Assembly: GCA_033063855.1 (NCBI GenBank)
Contig: CP093830.1
Coordinates: 9,486,854 to 9,550,853, forward strand
Length of the DNA stretch: 64,000 nt
Source: Smittia aterrima
Taxonomy: Eukaryota > Arthropoda > Insecta > Diptera > Chironomidae
Direction: 5' to 3'
Part shown: one piece after another, positions 40,301 to 49,391 of the stretch
Numbering within the stretch: position 1 is the first letter of the stretch
How the letters are laid out: each line of letters opens with the position of its first letter
Notes under the pieces: model-generated
What the model was told of the DNA's origin: nothing
Databases searched by the model: none
The model's input: only the letters and a program-made list of their open reading frames with translations
Position numbers and translations under genes: made by a program

Positions 40301-41448
40301 TTCCGTTCTCCTAGCTTTGGAGTAGTTTATGCATCACTGTGCACGCTGGACTCGTTTCAAGGTCTAGAAAGGCCTTCGAGTGCCCCATTGTGCATGTAAT
40401 GCCGTTTTCTTTTATCATGCATGGACGGCTCTTGACATATTACGCTCCAAGACGAAGTAAAATGCACTACGGTGCCTGCAAGCTTATCTCATTGTCCTTC
40501 AAACCAATCAACGTTCGATTCTTGTGCAAGAAAACGTGCTGGCCAGATGAAGGTGGTTGTGAGACGTTTGTGTTGTTCAACGGTTTGACTTTCTCGAATA
40601 CAACAACCTGCATTTCGTGCCGACCGCGCTTTGAAACATGATTTCATCAATATCATCGTGTTGGGGGGATTTCTTCTTAGTCGCAGGTTGGTCACAGGTT
40701 TTTCCTATGAAATTTGATTTGTCGCAAGATATTGGAAGGTCTCTGAAGCCGATTGATAAGACAGCAATTGATGATGAAGCTTTGTAACTAAATCAACGGA
40801 CAAGCCTAGCGAGCCTTTGAATATATTTTGAGGAAAAACGAAGAGAAGAAGACAAAAACTGGTTCTTAAGAAATTCAAAATCATCGCGTGTTCGGCGGAT
40901 TGAGGATTCGTTCGTCAATGAAGTCATCGTATATCGAAAGAGCAAAGATCAACGACTTGCTTTATAAAATATTCTGAGAAATAAAAATTTAATTCTTTGT
41001 TACATCATCAACGAATCATTCCCATTCTGTTATCTTAGTCTCTTATGGTCTGTCAATGTTTTGTTATTTTTCTCATCGTTTCTTTCTTGACTTCTAAGAA
41101 TTATCACGCGTCGCTCTTCTCCGACACATCCTAGAACCTTTGTCCGTTCAATCAAGAATCGTGACAGTCTTCAAGATGGAGCTGAAAGCGAAATGTTTCC
41201 ATGAAACGGCAAATTCTTTGTTGTGGGGTCACATTTTATTTCAAGCTTTGAACATTTTGTTTAAAATTGCATCGAAGATGTTGCATTTTGGAAATCGAAA
41301 GATATTCTTCGGGTTTAAAACAAAAATAATGAATCGCCATGGTTAGCGAGTATTCATCGACTTCGTAATAAAATTTCCATGCGATACAATCTCAAAAATT
41401 GGACGATGGTGTTTGCTTTCAGTGACTGTTTCATTTCGTTGATCGAGC
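37396..41448. other. Gene-free region between TDG and RpLP0
   Basis: No recognisable gene on either strand over about 4 kb. The left end holds the TDG promoter and 5' UTR. TATA-like stretches occur near 38890 (TTTTATATATTTT) and 39200 (GTATATAATATCGAT), and a local GC-rich patch (GGCGGCGCGCGCGGCGAC) near 38936, followed by Arg/Ser-type codon-like repeats that do not form a convincing frame. A cysteine-containing frame at 40339-40641 plus has no family match and lacks a good start. The right end is the RpLP0 3' UTR. Confidence 0.5.
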
Positions 41449-42724
41449 TTAATCGAAGAGACCGAAGCCCATGTCGTCATCGGAACCTTCCTCCTCAGAC
41501 TCTTCCTTCTTCTTGGCCTCAGCCTTGGCAGCTGGAGCTCCAGCAGCTGTGAAAAGAGAAATCAATAAAATATCAAATTGAATTTAAAGTTTTTTTTGTT
41601 AAATTTTACCTGGAGCAGCGACAGCAGCAACAGCGGCGAACTTGCTTGGATCCTTAATGAATTCCTTGATGGTTGTTGCTTCCTTGAATTCAACATCCGT
41701 GACGGCGGCCAAAGCCAAAAGATTCTTGAAACCGTTGGCAATGCTGTGAGGAGCCGAAGCGAGTGTTGGGTATCCAATGGCCAAAGAGACGGCAGCCAAG
41801 TTGGCAACTCCTTGTTGGAATTTGGCGCGCAAATCCTCGGGCTTGATGTCCAAGATGTTTGGCGAGAAGATGGATCCGCTGTCGTAGACTTGCTCGATGA
41901 TCAAACCGTATGAGAACGGAGAGATGTTCAACATGTTGAGCAAAGTGGCTTCGGAAGCTCCGACCTTGTCTCCGGGACGCAAAATTGGGACGTCGTTGAT
42001 GATTTCAATTGTACCCTTAGAAATCTTAGTCGGGATCGACAAAGCTTGGAAGAAATTAGTCTTCTCAGGTCCCAAGCCAGTGTTTTGGGCTGGGATGATG
42101 ACCTCATCAGGGGCAATAGCTCCGGGACGGGCTGGAGCGCGAACCTTGTTTTCAATCAACTTGTCGCGGACTTCATTCAAGTCTCCCTTGGTGAAGACGA
42201 AGCCAACGTTTCCCTTGATGTGAGGGAGGATCTTGTCAAGAGCTGCGTTGTTCTCGATATGTCCACGGATAGCTTTACGCATCATGGTGTTCTTTCCCAT
42301 CAAGACAACAGCGATTCCACGCAATGAGATACGGATCTGCTGCATCTGGCGAGATCCAACGTTGTCGGCTCCGACGATGAAACATTTTGGATATTCATCC
42401 AAATAAGCCTAGAATGATTAAAGAACAATAAGTCACAAAAATCTTTAAAATGATCAAAGGAGAAATTATTAAAACAGAAATTATCAGACTGCTGCTTGCA
42501 GCAAGTTTTAAACAGACGATGACCAGACACTAATGGGTTCAGCTATTTCTAGCCGTTAGCGCCTTGATGGTCAACATTCAGACGTGTATTTGCTTCATCA
42601 TTTAATTTCTTTTTTGCAAGATCCAGGGGAGAGAGAGATGGAGTGATTTCACTTTAACCTCGACACTTACCACAACTTTGTCAAAGTAGCTTGCTTTCCA
42701 GGCGGTCTTGTTCTCCCTACCCAT
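41449..42724 (-). CDS. RpLP0: Large ribosomal subunit stalk protein P0 (uL10)
   Basis: Scaffold of the ribosomal GTPase-associated stalk; it binds 28S rRNA and anchors P1/P2 dimers. Coding exons are 42724-42671, 42408-41610 and 41546-41449; they sum to 951 bases and 316 residues, the normal length. The start is MGRENKTAWK. The L10 domain follows (KCFIVGADNVGS, MGKNTMMRKAIRGH), then the insertion domain and an Ala-rich hinge. The C-terminus carries the conserved stalk peptide SDDDMGFGLFD that recruits elongation factors. An acceptor at about 42766 and a donor at 42940 define a 5' UTR intron, so the first exon is a short non-coding TOP leader starting near 42981. A candidate C/D snoRNA lies in coding intron 1. 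It is divergent from polo. Confidence 0.98.
42535..42605 (-). ncRNA. Candidate box C/D snoRNA in RpLP0 intron 1
   Basis: On the host strand the boxes appear in the right order: C box ATGATGA (42601-42595), 13 bases, D' box CTGA (42581-42578), C' box ATGTTGA (42577-42571, one mismatch to RUGAUGA), then D box CTGA (42542-42539). Ribosomal protein introns are the usual home of these RNAs. Against it: D' and C' abut with no spacer, the terminal stem around C and D is weak, and I could not match either guide segment to rRNA from memory. Confidence 0.3.
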
Positions 42725-42970
42725 TATGAATTGGTATAAGGATTCGGTTTTAAGATTTTAAGAACTGTAAAGAGAAAATAAAAGTTAACACGTGCCGTCA
42801 TTTTTATAAATCAATTTTTTGCACAAAATTAAAGAAATTTCAATCGAACTTGATATTGTTCTTGTGCTAAAACTTTTGCTGAATCCATTTCTAGCTTTAT
42901 TTCGCTTTGAAATCTTCTATTTCTAATTAATTATGCTTACCAAGAGAAATTACGTTTACTTTCGAATTGT

Positions 42971-43030
42971 TTCGAAAAAAGAGGGTTTTGCTATGCTTGT
43001 TTTCGGAAAAGAGGGTTTAGCTACGCTCGA
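42971..43030 (-). promoter_or_regulatory. RpLP0 TCT/TOP initiator, tandemly duplicated
   Basis: On the minus strand AACCCTC followed by a T run forms a polypyrimidine TCT initiator with C+1 at about 42981. The same block occurs again with C at 43011, exactly 30 bp upstream. Units 42971-43000 and 43001-43030 align over most of their length (GAGGGTTT..GCTAYGCT on the plus strand). From the proximal start, the leader exon runs to a GTAAGC donor at 42940. TCT initiators are typical of insect ribosomal-protein genes. Confidence 0.65.
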
Positions 43031-43267
43031 AACCGTTTTTAACCGACGAATTCAAATGAACTCTGGCGCCATCTGTAATACCGTTCAAATTTGAATTTCA
43101 ACGGGAGACGACGAGCATAAGCTTACAAAAATCGATTTAACTCTGCAAATACATAGTCTCGTGACTCCAAAGTTGATGAATTTAGTTAGTCAGTGAGTGC
43201 TGAAGCAAAATCTCATCGAGTTTCCAGAAGATTCACCGTTAAGAGGTCAAAATAATTGTAAGAAAAA
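43031..43267. promoter_or_regulatory. Shared divergent promoter region of RpLP0 and polo
   Basis: Only about 285 bp separate the RpLP0 start site region (near 42981) from the polo ATG at 43268, so the two genes share regulatory DNA. It contains GGCGCCAT, several TTCAAA/TTTGAA elements, the symmetric block at 43081-43104 and an AATCGATT site near 43130 resembling the DRE core. The polo start site is probably near the TCAGTG at 43190. Confidence 0.6.
43081..43104. promoter_or_regulatory. Symmetric CHR-like/Myb-like composite site
   Basis: The block begins CCGTT, contains the 12-bp perfect palindrome TTCAAATTTGAA (two back-to-back TTTGAA cell-cycle homology elements), and ends AACGG, which is the reverse complement of CCGTT and fits the Myb YAACNG consensus. 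CHR elements control PLK1 in vertebrates, and Myb-MuvB controls mitotic genes in flies. Function here is inferred from position upstream of polo. Confidence 0.45.
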
Positions 43268-45288
43268 ATGAGTTCGAATCGTAAAGACGATATTCCTGAA
43301 GAAATTCCCGAGCAACTTTACGATGATAGAAATAAAGTTACATACACTCGACTCCGCTTCTTCGGAAAGGTAATTTTCATCAACTTTCGTAGTAAAATTA
43401 AATTTTTTATAATTAACATAAACAAAAGAATCTTAACCTCCTTCGATCCTTAATTTGGCATCTTTATCTTTGTCTAGGGTGGTTTCGCTAAATGCTATGA
43501 GATTAAGAACGTTGCAACAGATGATGTCTTCGCCGGAAAGATTGTTTCTAAGAAACTCATGATGAAACATAATCAGAAGGAGAAGATGACACAGGAAATC
43601 CAGATTCACAAGTCTCTGCATCATCCAAACATCGTCGGCTTCCACAGCTTCTTCGACGACACAAAGAATGTCTATATTGTTCTTGAGCTCTGCAAAAAAC
43701 GCTCAATGATGGAGTTGCACAAGCGCAGAAAAACCGTTACGGAGTACGAATGTCGCTACTACATCCATCAAATCGTTAACGGCGTTAAATACTTGCATGA
43801 CAATCGAATCATCCATCGCGATCTCAAACTCGGAAATCTCTTTCTTAACGATGATCTTCATGTTAAAATCGGTGACTTCGGATTGGCTACTCGCATTGAA
43901 TACGACGGCGAAAGAAAGAAGACTTTGTGCGGAACTCCGAACTACATTGCTCCAGAAATTTTAAACAAGAAAGGACATTCGTATGAAGTTGATATCTGGT
44001 CGATCGGTTGCGTTATGTTTACATTACTGGTTGGTCAGCCACCGTTTGAAACAAAGAGCTTGAAAGACACTTACTCGAAGATTCGCAAATGTGATTACTC
44101 GTTGCCAAACAACATGCGCAAATCAGCTGCTGAAATGATCATCGCCATGCTCCAGTCGAATCCAGACAAGCGTCCAACAATTGGTCACTTGTTGTGTTTT
44201 GAATTTTTGACTCACAGTCACATTCCCAAATCGTTGCCTTATTCATGTTTGTCAACAGCTCCTCGTGCTGAACAATTGGAGTTCTTGGCTAAGAGTATTC
44301 GTCGTCCATTAACAGAAGTCAATGGTGAGTCCTCTTTCATTTTCTTCAATAACATTTTCATTAAAACATTTATTTATTCTAGATGAGATGAACTACGAGT
44401 CGTCCTTCCTTAAGAACAATTTACATGACGAAATCACAGCTTCTGGCATGATGGCAAGTCCTTCCAATCAACAAAAGATTCAACTTGAGATGCTCCATCA
44501 ACAAATGACAGATCTCTTTGCTACTAACAAATTGAAGCGACATATGGGCGATCTCGGAGTTGAATACAGCGATCCAGCATCAAATCCTGTCTTCTGGGTC
44601 AGCAAATGGGTCGACTATAGCGATAAATATGGCTTTGGATATCAGTTGTGTGATGAGGGAATGGGAGTCATGTTCAATGACACCACCAAGCTCATCATGC
44701 TCTCAAACGGAGTGTAAAGACACAAAATATTTATTGTGAAACAATATTTTAACTCTTGTTTGTTTTTTATTTTTAGAAATGTTCATTTTATCGACAAGGA
44801 GGGAAAGGAGACTTATTTTACACTCGGCTCATATCCACCGAAGCTTGAAAAGAAGATGAAGTTATTGTCATACTTCAAGCGTTACATGTCTGAGCACTTG
44901 GTTAAAGCTGGCGCTGATGCCGCACAAAAAGAAGGAGACAGCATCTCTCGTATTCCTCATTTGCACACATGGTTCCGCACGACATGCGCTGTCGTTATGC
45001 ATCTCACTAATGGAACAGTTCAGGTAAAGATTCTCAACTTTCCTGACTTTTAAGAAATTTATTAAATTCTCTTTTTTTCAGCTCAACTTCTCCGATCATC
45101 AAAAGATCATCCTTTGCCCGATGATGCAGGCAGTTACACTGTTGGATTCGGACAAGAATTTCCGCACTTATCCATTCTCCAGCATCATTGAACACGGCTG
45201 CACCAACGAACTGTACCAGAAACTTCGTTATGCTCACGAGAAACTAGTGAAATTAATTCAAAAAGTGTCAATGGAACAAGCTTACTAA
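43268..45288 (+). CDS. polo: Polo-like kinase 1 (polo)
   Basis: Mitotic Ser/Thr kinase acting at centrosomes, kinetochores and the midbody. Coding exons are 43268-43369, 43478-44324, 44383-44713, 44777-45023 and 45082-45288, in phase, giving 577 residues (576 in Drosophila). The glycine-rich loop GKGGFAKC is at 33-40, the catalytic Lys is at about 55, HRDLKLGN starts at 147 and DFG at 167. The activation-loop Thr is at 183 in KKTLCGTPNY, the site phosphorylated by Aurora A. Two polo boxes follow. The first contains FWVSKWVDYSDKYGFGYQL with the phosphopeptide-binding Trp; the last exon opens with LNFSDHQK, which carries the His/Lys pair of the phosphate pincer. All key residues are intact. A poly(A) signal is at 45477-45482. 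Confidence 0.98.
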
Positions 45289-45476
45289 TTAATCCGTTCC
45301 AGATAAACGATCTCCTGCCGAAAATGTTGTTGCGATAAAGAAATCGGTAAACAAGTTTCAAGAAGGATCGAATGAACTGGCCACAATCTCTTTTTTCGTA
45401 TTACGTTGTTTTCAAGAATTTCTCTCTCAATCATTTTTATTCTCAAACTAATTAGTTTCACTGTATCCATAAAAGA

Positions 45477-45482
45477 AATAAA
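45477..45482 (+). promoter_or_regulatory. polo poly(A) signal
   Basis: AATAAA about 190 bases after the polo stop codon, in a plausible 3' UTR. Confidence 0.6.
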
Positions 45483-45496
45483 ATTTTACTGTTCAT

Positions 45497-45590
45497 AAAT
45501 GATCAAGTCCTGTAAGTTAGAAATTCAAAATAAATTTCAATAAAAGTTATCTAAAATAAAATAAAGTTCTTTTGATTTTATTAATGAAAG
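45497..45590. repeat. Direct repeat, left copy, flanking the F-box gene
   Basis: The core AAAGTTATCTAAAAT-A/G-AAATAAAGTTCTTT followed by TTTGATTTTATTAA is shared with 47283-47335, which carries an extra segment of about 11 bases (GACATATCTTT). Weaker similarity extends leftward (ATGATCA, AAGTCCTG/AAGTTCTG, GTAAG) to about 45497. Both copies have the same orientation. Confidence 0.65.
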
Positions 45591-45633
45591 GATTTTTTTT
45601 TATTCGCTTCCAGCAAGTTTCCCATGAAAATTT

Positions 45634-46869
45634 TTAATCAAAACTCTCTACAATACAATTATCGTTCTCGTTAATTAAAAATATCTCCAGATCCTTTTCC
45701 TCGACATCATTCAAGCAAACAACTTTCAACTCGTCATATTCTCTATCAATTTCCAATAAAGCTTGAAAGATTCCCTTGTCAATTACATAAATGTAAAGGC
45801 TTTTGACGTTAGGCATTGACTTCAGTAAAAATTTGATAGTGGCAGGTTTAGTCATAAAATATGTTAATTTCAGATGAGTAATTGATGTTAATTCCTCTTC
45901 TGGAAAATCGTTTTCCGACAAAACTTCAAAATGTCTTATGCTTAATATCTTGAGTTTTTTCATTTTCTTGATCATATTAAATATTTCCTTTTTGTAACCA
46001 ACATCTATCGTTAGCTCCTCGAGCTGATCAATATGTAATTCAAGAAATTCCAGAAATATAATGCGATAAAATAAAGCTTGGCCTGCATATCCAGTAATTA
46101 TCATTAAACTTTTAGGTTTAAATTTAAACTTATCCCAAATTTCATCCTTAAACCAATGATAATGTGTTTTGAGCTTTAAACGTTTAATGTATTTGAAGTT
46201 TATAAGCATTTCTGATAAATCGTTATCTCTGATAACTTCATCATTAGCTTCAAAGTCAAAGTTTTCGATGGCGACAGATTTTAAAAAAAATTGAGCGTAA
46301 ACTTCTCCCATGTAGAAAAATTGATGAAAATGCATTTTCAAATGTTTTAACTTTGGAAACTTTAAAACTTTGAAAGATGATTCATCATCAAACTGATGTT
46401 GGCGAGTTCTACAGTTATTGACAGAAAAGCTTTCAACGAATGATTCGATTGACGAGAGAAAATTCCATAAATCGGGTTTTGTTCTAAAATATGTCTCGTT
46501 GATTGAAACGCTTTTCCAGTGGCGAGCTTTACTAAGTATGAAATTAAGCTCCAAATTCTTAATGTAGTCAGCTTCTCTGACAAGAGATTGTCTTCTTCCC
46601 AATATTTCTTCTGGATCAAAAGTTCGTCGGACTTCGATATTCTGATATTGTCTCAAGCTATTTTTAAGCAAATCACAATCTTCCGTTTGAAACTCATGTT
46701 TATCACTTAAAACAATTTTTATGTTTTTCACAAAATTTCTCGACGAAGCAAAGTAGTTATAATAAAATATGCTGACTTCAGAAACCTGTATCAAGTCTTT
46801 GGCACTTAAGTGATTAAGAATCATCTCAGGAATATCAAGAAAGCGTGAAAAATATTCCAATGGATCCAT
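45634..46869 (-). CDS. F-box protein with leucine-rich repeat-like region
   Basis: Probable substrate receptor of an SCF (Skp1-Cul1-F-box) ubiquitin ligase. It is a single uninterrupted frame of 411 residues. The N-terminal 50 residues fit an F-box: IPEMILNHLSAKDLIQVSEVS, then a hydrophobic-aromatic segment YYNYFAS. The remainder shows irregular leucine-rich repeats (LKHLKMHF, IKRLKLKTH, LEELTID, LKILSIRHF, ITHLKLTYF, VKSLYIYV) ending in an acidic tail. Codon use is more AT-rich than in its neighbours. It has no intron although all neighbours except TAM41 do, and it lies between direct repeats, suggesting a recent lineage-specific copy. Its 3' end converges on polo. The substrate cannot be inferred. 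Confidence 0.75.
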   Translation of the reverse strand: MDPLEYFSRFLDIPEMILNHLSAKDLIQVSEVSIFYYNYFASSRNFVKNIKIVLSDKHEFQTEDCDLLKNSLRQYQNIEVRRTFDPEEILGRRQSLVREADYIKNLELNFILSKARHWKSVSINETYFRTKPDLWNFLSSIESFVESFSVNNCRTRQHQFDDESSFKVLKFPKLKHLKMHFHQFFYMGEVYAQFFLKSVAIENFDFEANDEVIRDNDLSEMLINFKYIKRLKLKTHYHWFKDEIWDKFKFKPKSLMIITGYAGQALFYRIIFLEFLELHIDQLEELTIDVGYKKEIFNMIKKMKKLKILSIRHFEVLSENDFPEEELTSITHLKLTYFMTKPATIKFLLKSMPNVKSLYIYVIDKGIFQALLEIDREYDELKVVCLNDVEEKDLEIFLINENDNCIVESFD

Positions 46870-47736
46870 ATTACTTGCTGTTAAGTCTTTTGTTTTTTTC
46901 CTTTGCTTGCTTACTCTCTGCGATCAATGTTGAGAACTGAAATAAAATAAAATACTTTTGGGATTTTCAAGAGAAAGAAAATGTGTCGCCTACCTAATCG
47001 AATGTAGAAAATGAAATGGGTTAAATTGTAAGAATGATCTTTTTATTTAATCTGAACCCAAAAAAAAATTTCATTTAGTGAGCCATAAATGACCTTTTAC
47101 TAATTAAATTTTTTCATCAGAAACCCAAACCCAAAGTGTCATAAAAATGGGACATAAAAATACGTCATTTTCCTCCTATTCCTGTAAAGTTAAGGAGGAT
47201 CGAATAGTTACAGCCCACTCCCATTTCACTGAGCCCATAAATAAATAAAATGATCACTCGGTCAAGTTCTGAAAAGTAAGACAAAGTTATCTAAAATGAA
47301 ATAAAGTTCTTTGACATATCTTTTGATTTTATTAACGATCAAAACGTTTGTTAATTTCAAGTGCTTTATACAAACTTAAAAGACAATTTCCGTTCCTTTC
47401 TTTACCTCATGTATTTGTTGTTGAAAGAATAAGCAAATGACTTCAATTTAACTCACATTAGGGCTCTTTACAGACGAGCCCTCCCTAATAATAAGTTTTA
47501 ATAAAATTTCTTCATCTTTCATAATCGCTAAGTTTCAACGGTTAAATTGTTATGTTCATTCGCCTTTTCTCATTTTATTACATGATCAGTAGCTAAAGTA
47601 TCAACTCATCCATCTCCATTGAGCATAGAACTCGGATCAAATTGTTAAGATGAAGAATGATTTTATTTTTAAAGGCAAAAATGAAAAATAAAAATAATCG
47701 CAAGAACTATTTTGTTGAATGGGACGGTTCTAAGCG
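46870..47736. other. Spacer between F-box gene and DCN1
   Basis: Contains the F-box gene promoter, the right direct repeat (47283-47335), a small GC hairpin at 47461-47481 (GGGCTC/GAGCCC) and the 3' UTR of the DCN1 gene. No coding frame is seen. Confidence 0.6.
47250..47335. repeat. Direct repeat, right copy, flanking the F-box gene
   Basis: Second copy of the segment at 45497-45590, same orientation and about 1.74 kb away. The two copies enclose the whole F-box transcription unit. Confidence 0.65.
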
Positions 47737-49033
47737 TTAACCATACATGTTGCTACTTTTGCTCTGGTAATAATGTTGTTGGACCGGCTGACTCGAACTA
47801 ATTTGTGGTTGCTGCTGCTGTTGTTGCAACAAGCACCATTCGACAAAGTCGTCGATCAACACAGGCCTAGAAGAAGAAAAAATGTTTAGTTAGTCGCTCA
47901 AAACTGAAAGTGAAGATTGATTTCTCACCAAGCTCCTTCTGCATCATAATTTGACATTTTGTCATCGATGTGTTGTGCGAAGTCAAGGAGAAGATTCCAT
48001 GTGTCCTTCGGGATGGACCGCTTATGATTTTCCTAAAAGAATTTTATTTTGATTAATCAACAAAATCATTTAAAAGCTCACAAGGTTTAACTTACTGTAA
48101 GAAATTTGCACCACAAATCCAAGAATTTAAATCTGTCCTTCAAGACGATATTCCAATACGCGATAGCCATCTCGAGATCAAGTCCTTTCTGGCCCGAGTC
48201 TTTGGCGTAGTTGAAGGTGAAGTGATAGAAGTCTTTGAACTTATTTATGTCGTTCAGATCAACTTCGAGCTGCGGAAGTTTTTGTTTCAGTTTGTCTACG
48301 CTATCTACTCCTAAATCACAAAATCCATTAACAAACTCGTCTCGAGAGAATTCGCATTGCATTTGTGCTCGGAACTTCCAAGCGATGATCAGCACGAGAC
48401 GTGACTCAGGTGAAAGTTGAAGATCTTCAAGGAATTTGACGACGCCATCCGATGAAATTTTGAGCGGGTCATTGTTGTCGCGGTATTTGCTGAAGAGCTG
48501 CTCGATCTTTTTTACGTCCAATTCTCTGTAGTACATGTCTGGGTTCGAGAAGTAATTATCACTCGCCAGATCTAACTTCCAGTCACAGTTTTGTAAACAA
48601 AATATCGCCGTTTGCTCTCCTGTTTGAGTTAGAGCGATGAATTTCTTTACTTTGTCCTTCTGTTGCACTTTTAGTTTATTCTAAAAATAAAGAAACGAAT
48701 GATATTGGCAAATCAGGCTTCTGACAACTGCGTTGGAATCGTTTGTTGATCACTTGCTGATAGAGTTTGTGCCAAAAAAGGAGGAGAAACGATTTTCTTG
48801 CCTTAGCTCGAAGAAAAAAATGTTGGTGACGTCTGAATTGTTATCAACACTTTAGAATTTTAAGAACTATTAATTTAAGAGTTTTTACGCGGAAAATAGT
48901 GAAATTTTAACACAAACCATTTAAATCCAAATAATTTTATTTTCACTGCAAGAACTTTCTTAATTCAGAAACTAAATATAAGCAAACGACCTTTCGTCAA
49001 CGAGGATCTATTTGTAATGACGATTCTTACCAT
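47737..49033 (-). CDS. SCCRO: DCN1-like protein (DCUN1D1/SCCRO), neddylation co-E3
   Basis: Scaffold that brings Ubc12~Nedd8 to cullins. Coding parts are 49033-49031 (the ATG alone), 48680-48096, 48032-47929 and 47866-47737, in phase, giving 273 residues. The ATG is followed immediately by a GTAAGA donor. The next exon, after TTTTTAG, begins NKLKVQQKDKVKKF, matching the vertebrate start MNKLK-QKDKV. This explains why no good ATG is present at the expected place. A UBA-like segment is followed by the PONY domain with SVLIIAWKFRA-like, GQKGLDLEMAIAYW and RFKFLDLWCKFL blocks, and the C-terminal WPVLIDDFVEW patch that contacts cullins. A Gln-rich tail of about 30 residues replaces the usual short end. 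It is divergent from TAM41. Confidence 0.95.
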
Positions 49034-49391
49034 TTTTGACCTGCTTTTTAACTTTTTTCAATCTATCATAAATTGTTGACTTCGACCGAGCAACTGAGCA
49101 AAAATTGAGACTTCAGTGAAAAGCGCTTCCTGCAAAGCAACGCCCCTCGACCGAACACCAGACGTCCACCAGATGTCACTGCAATTTCGGGTCAATTATT
49201 CAGAAAAATTAAGAATTGTCATTAAAGTTTGAGATATACGAGTGATAAGAAGTGTTTTTAAGTAACTGTGACTATTGAAGATCCTTCGTAAACAACAGTC
49301 GTCGTAGCTGAAATCGTTTGGAGCTACAAAAGAGGTATAAATCAACTCCGCGCCTGCTTTATTTGTGATGTAAAAAAAGTTACAATCGAAA

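Noticed and set aside
40339..40641. Cysteine-containing plus-strand frame between TDG and RpLP0
   Set aside because: The frame lacks a convincing start and signal peptide, and cysteine spacing fits no family I know.
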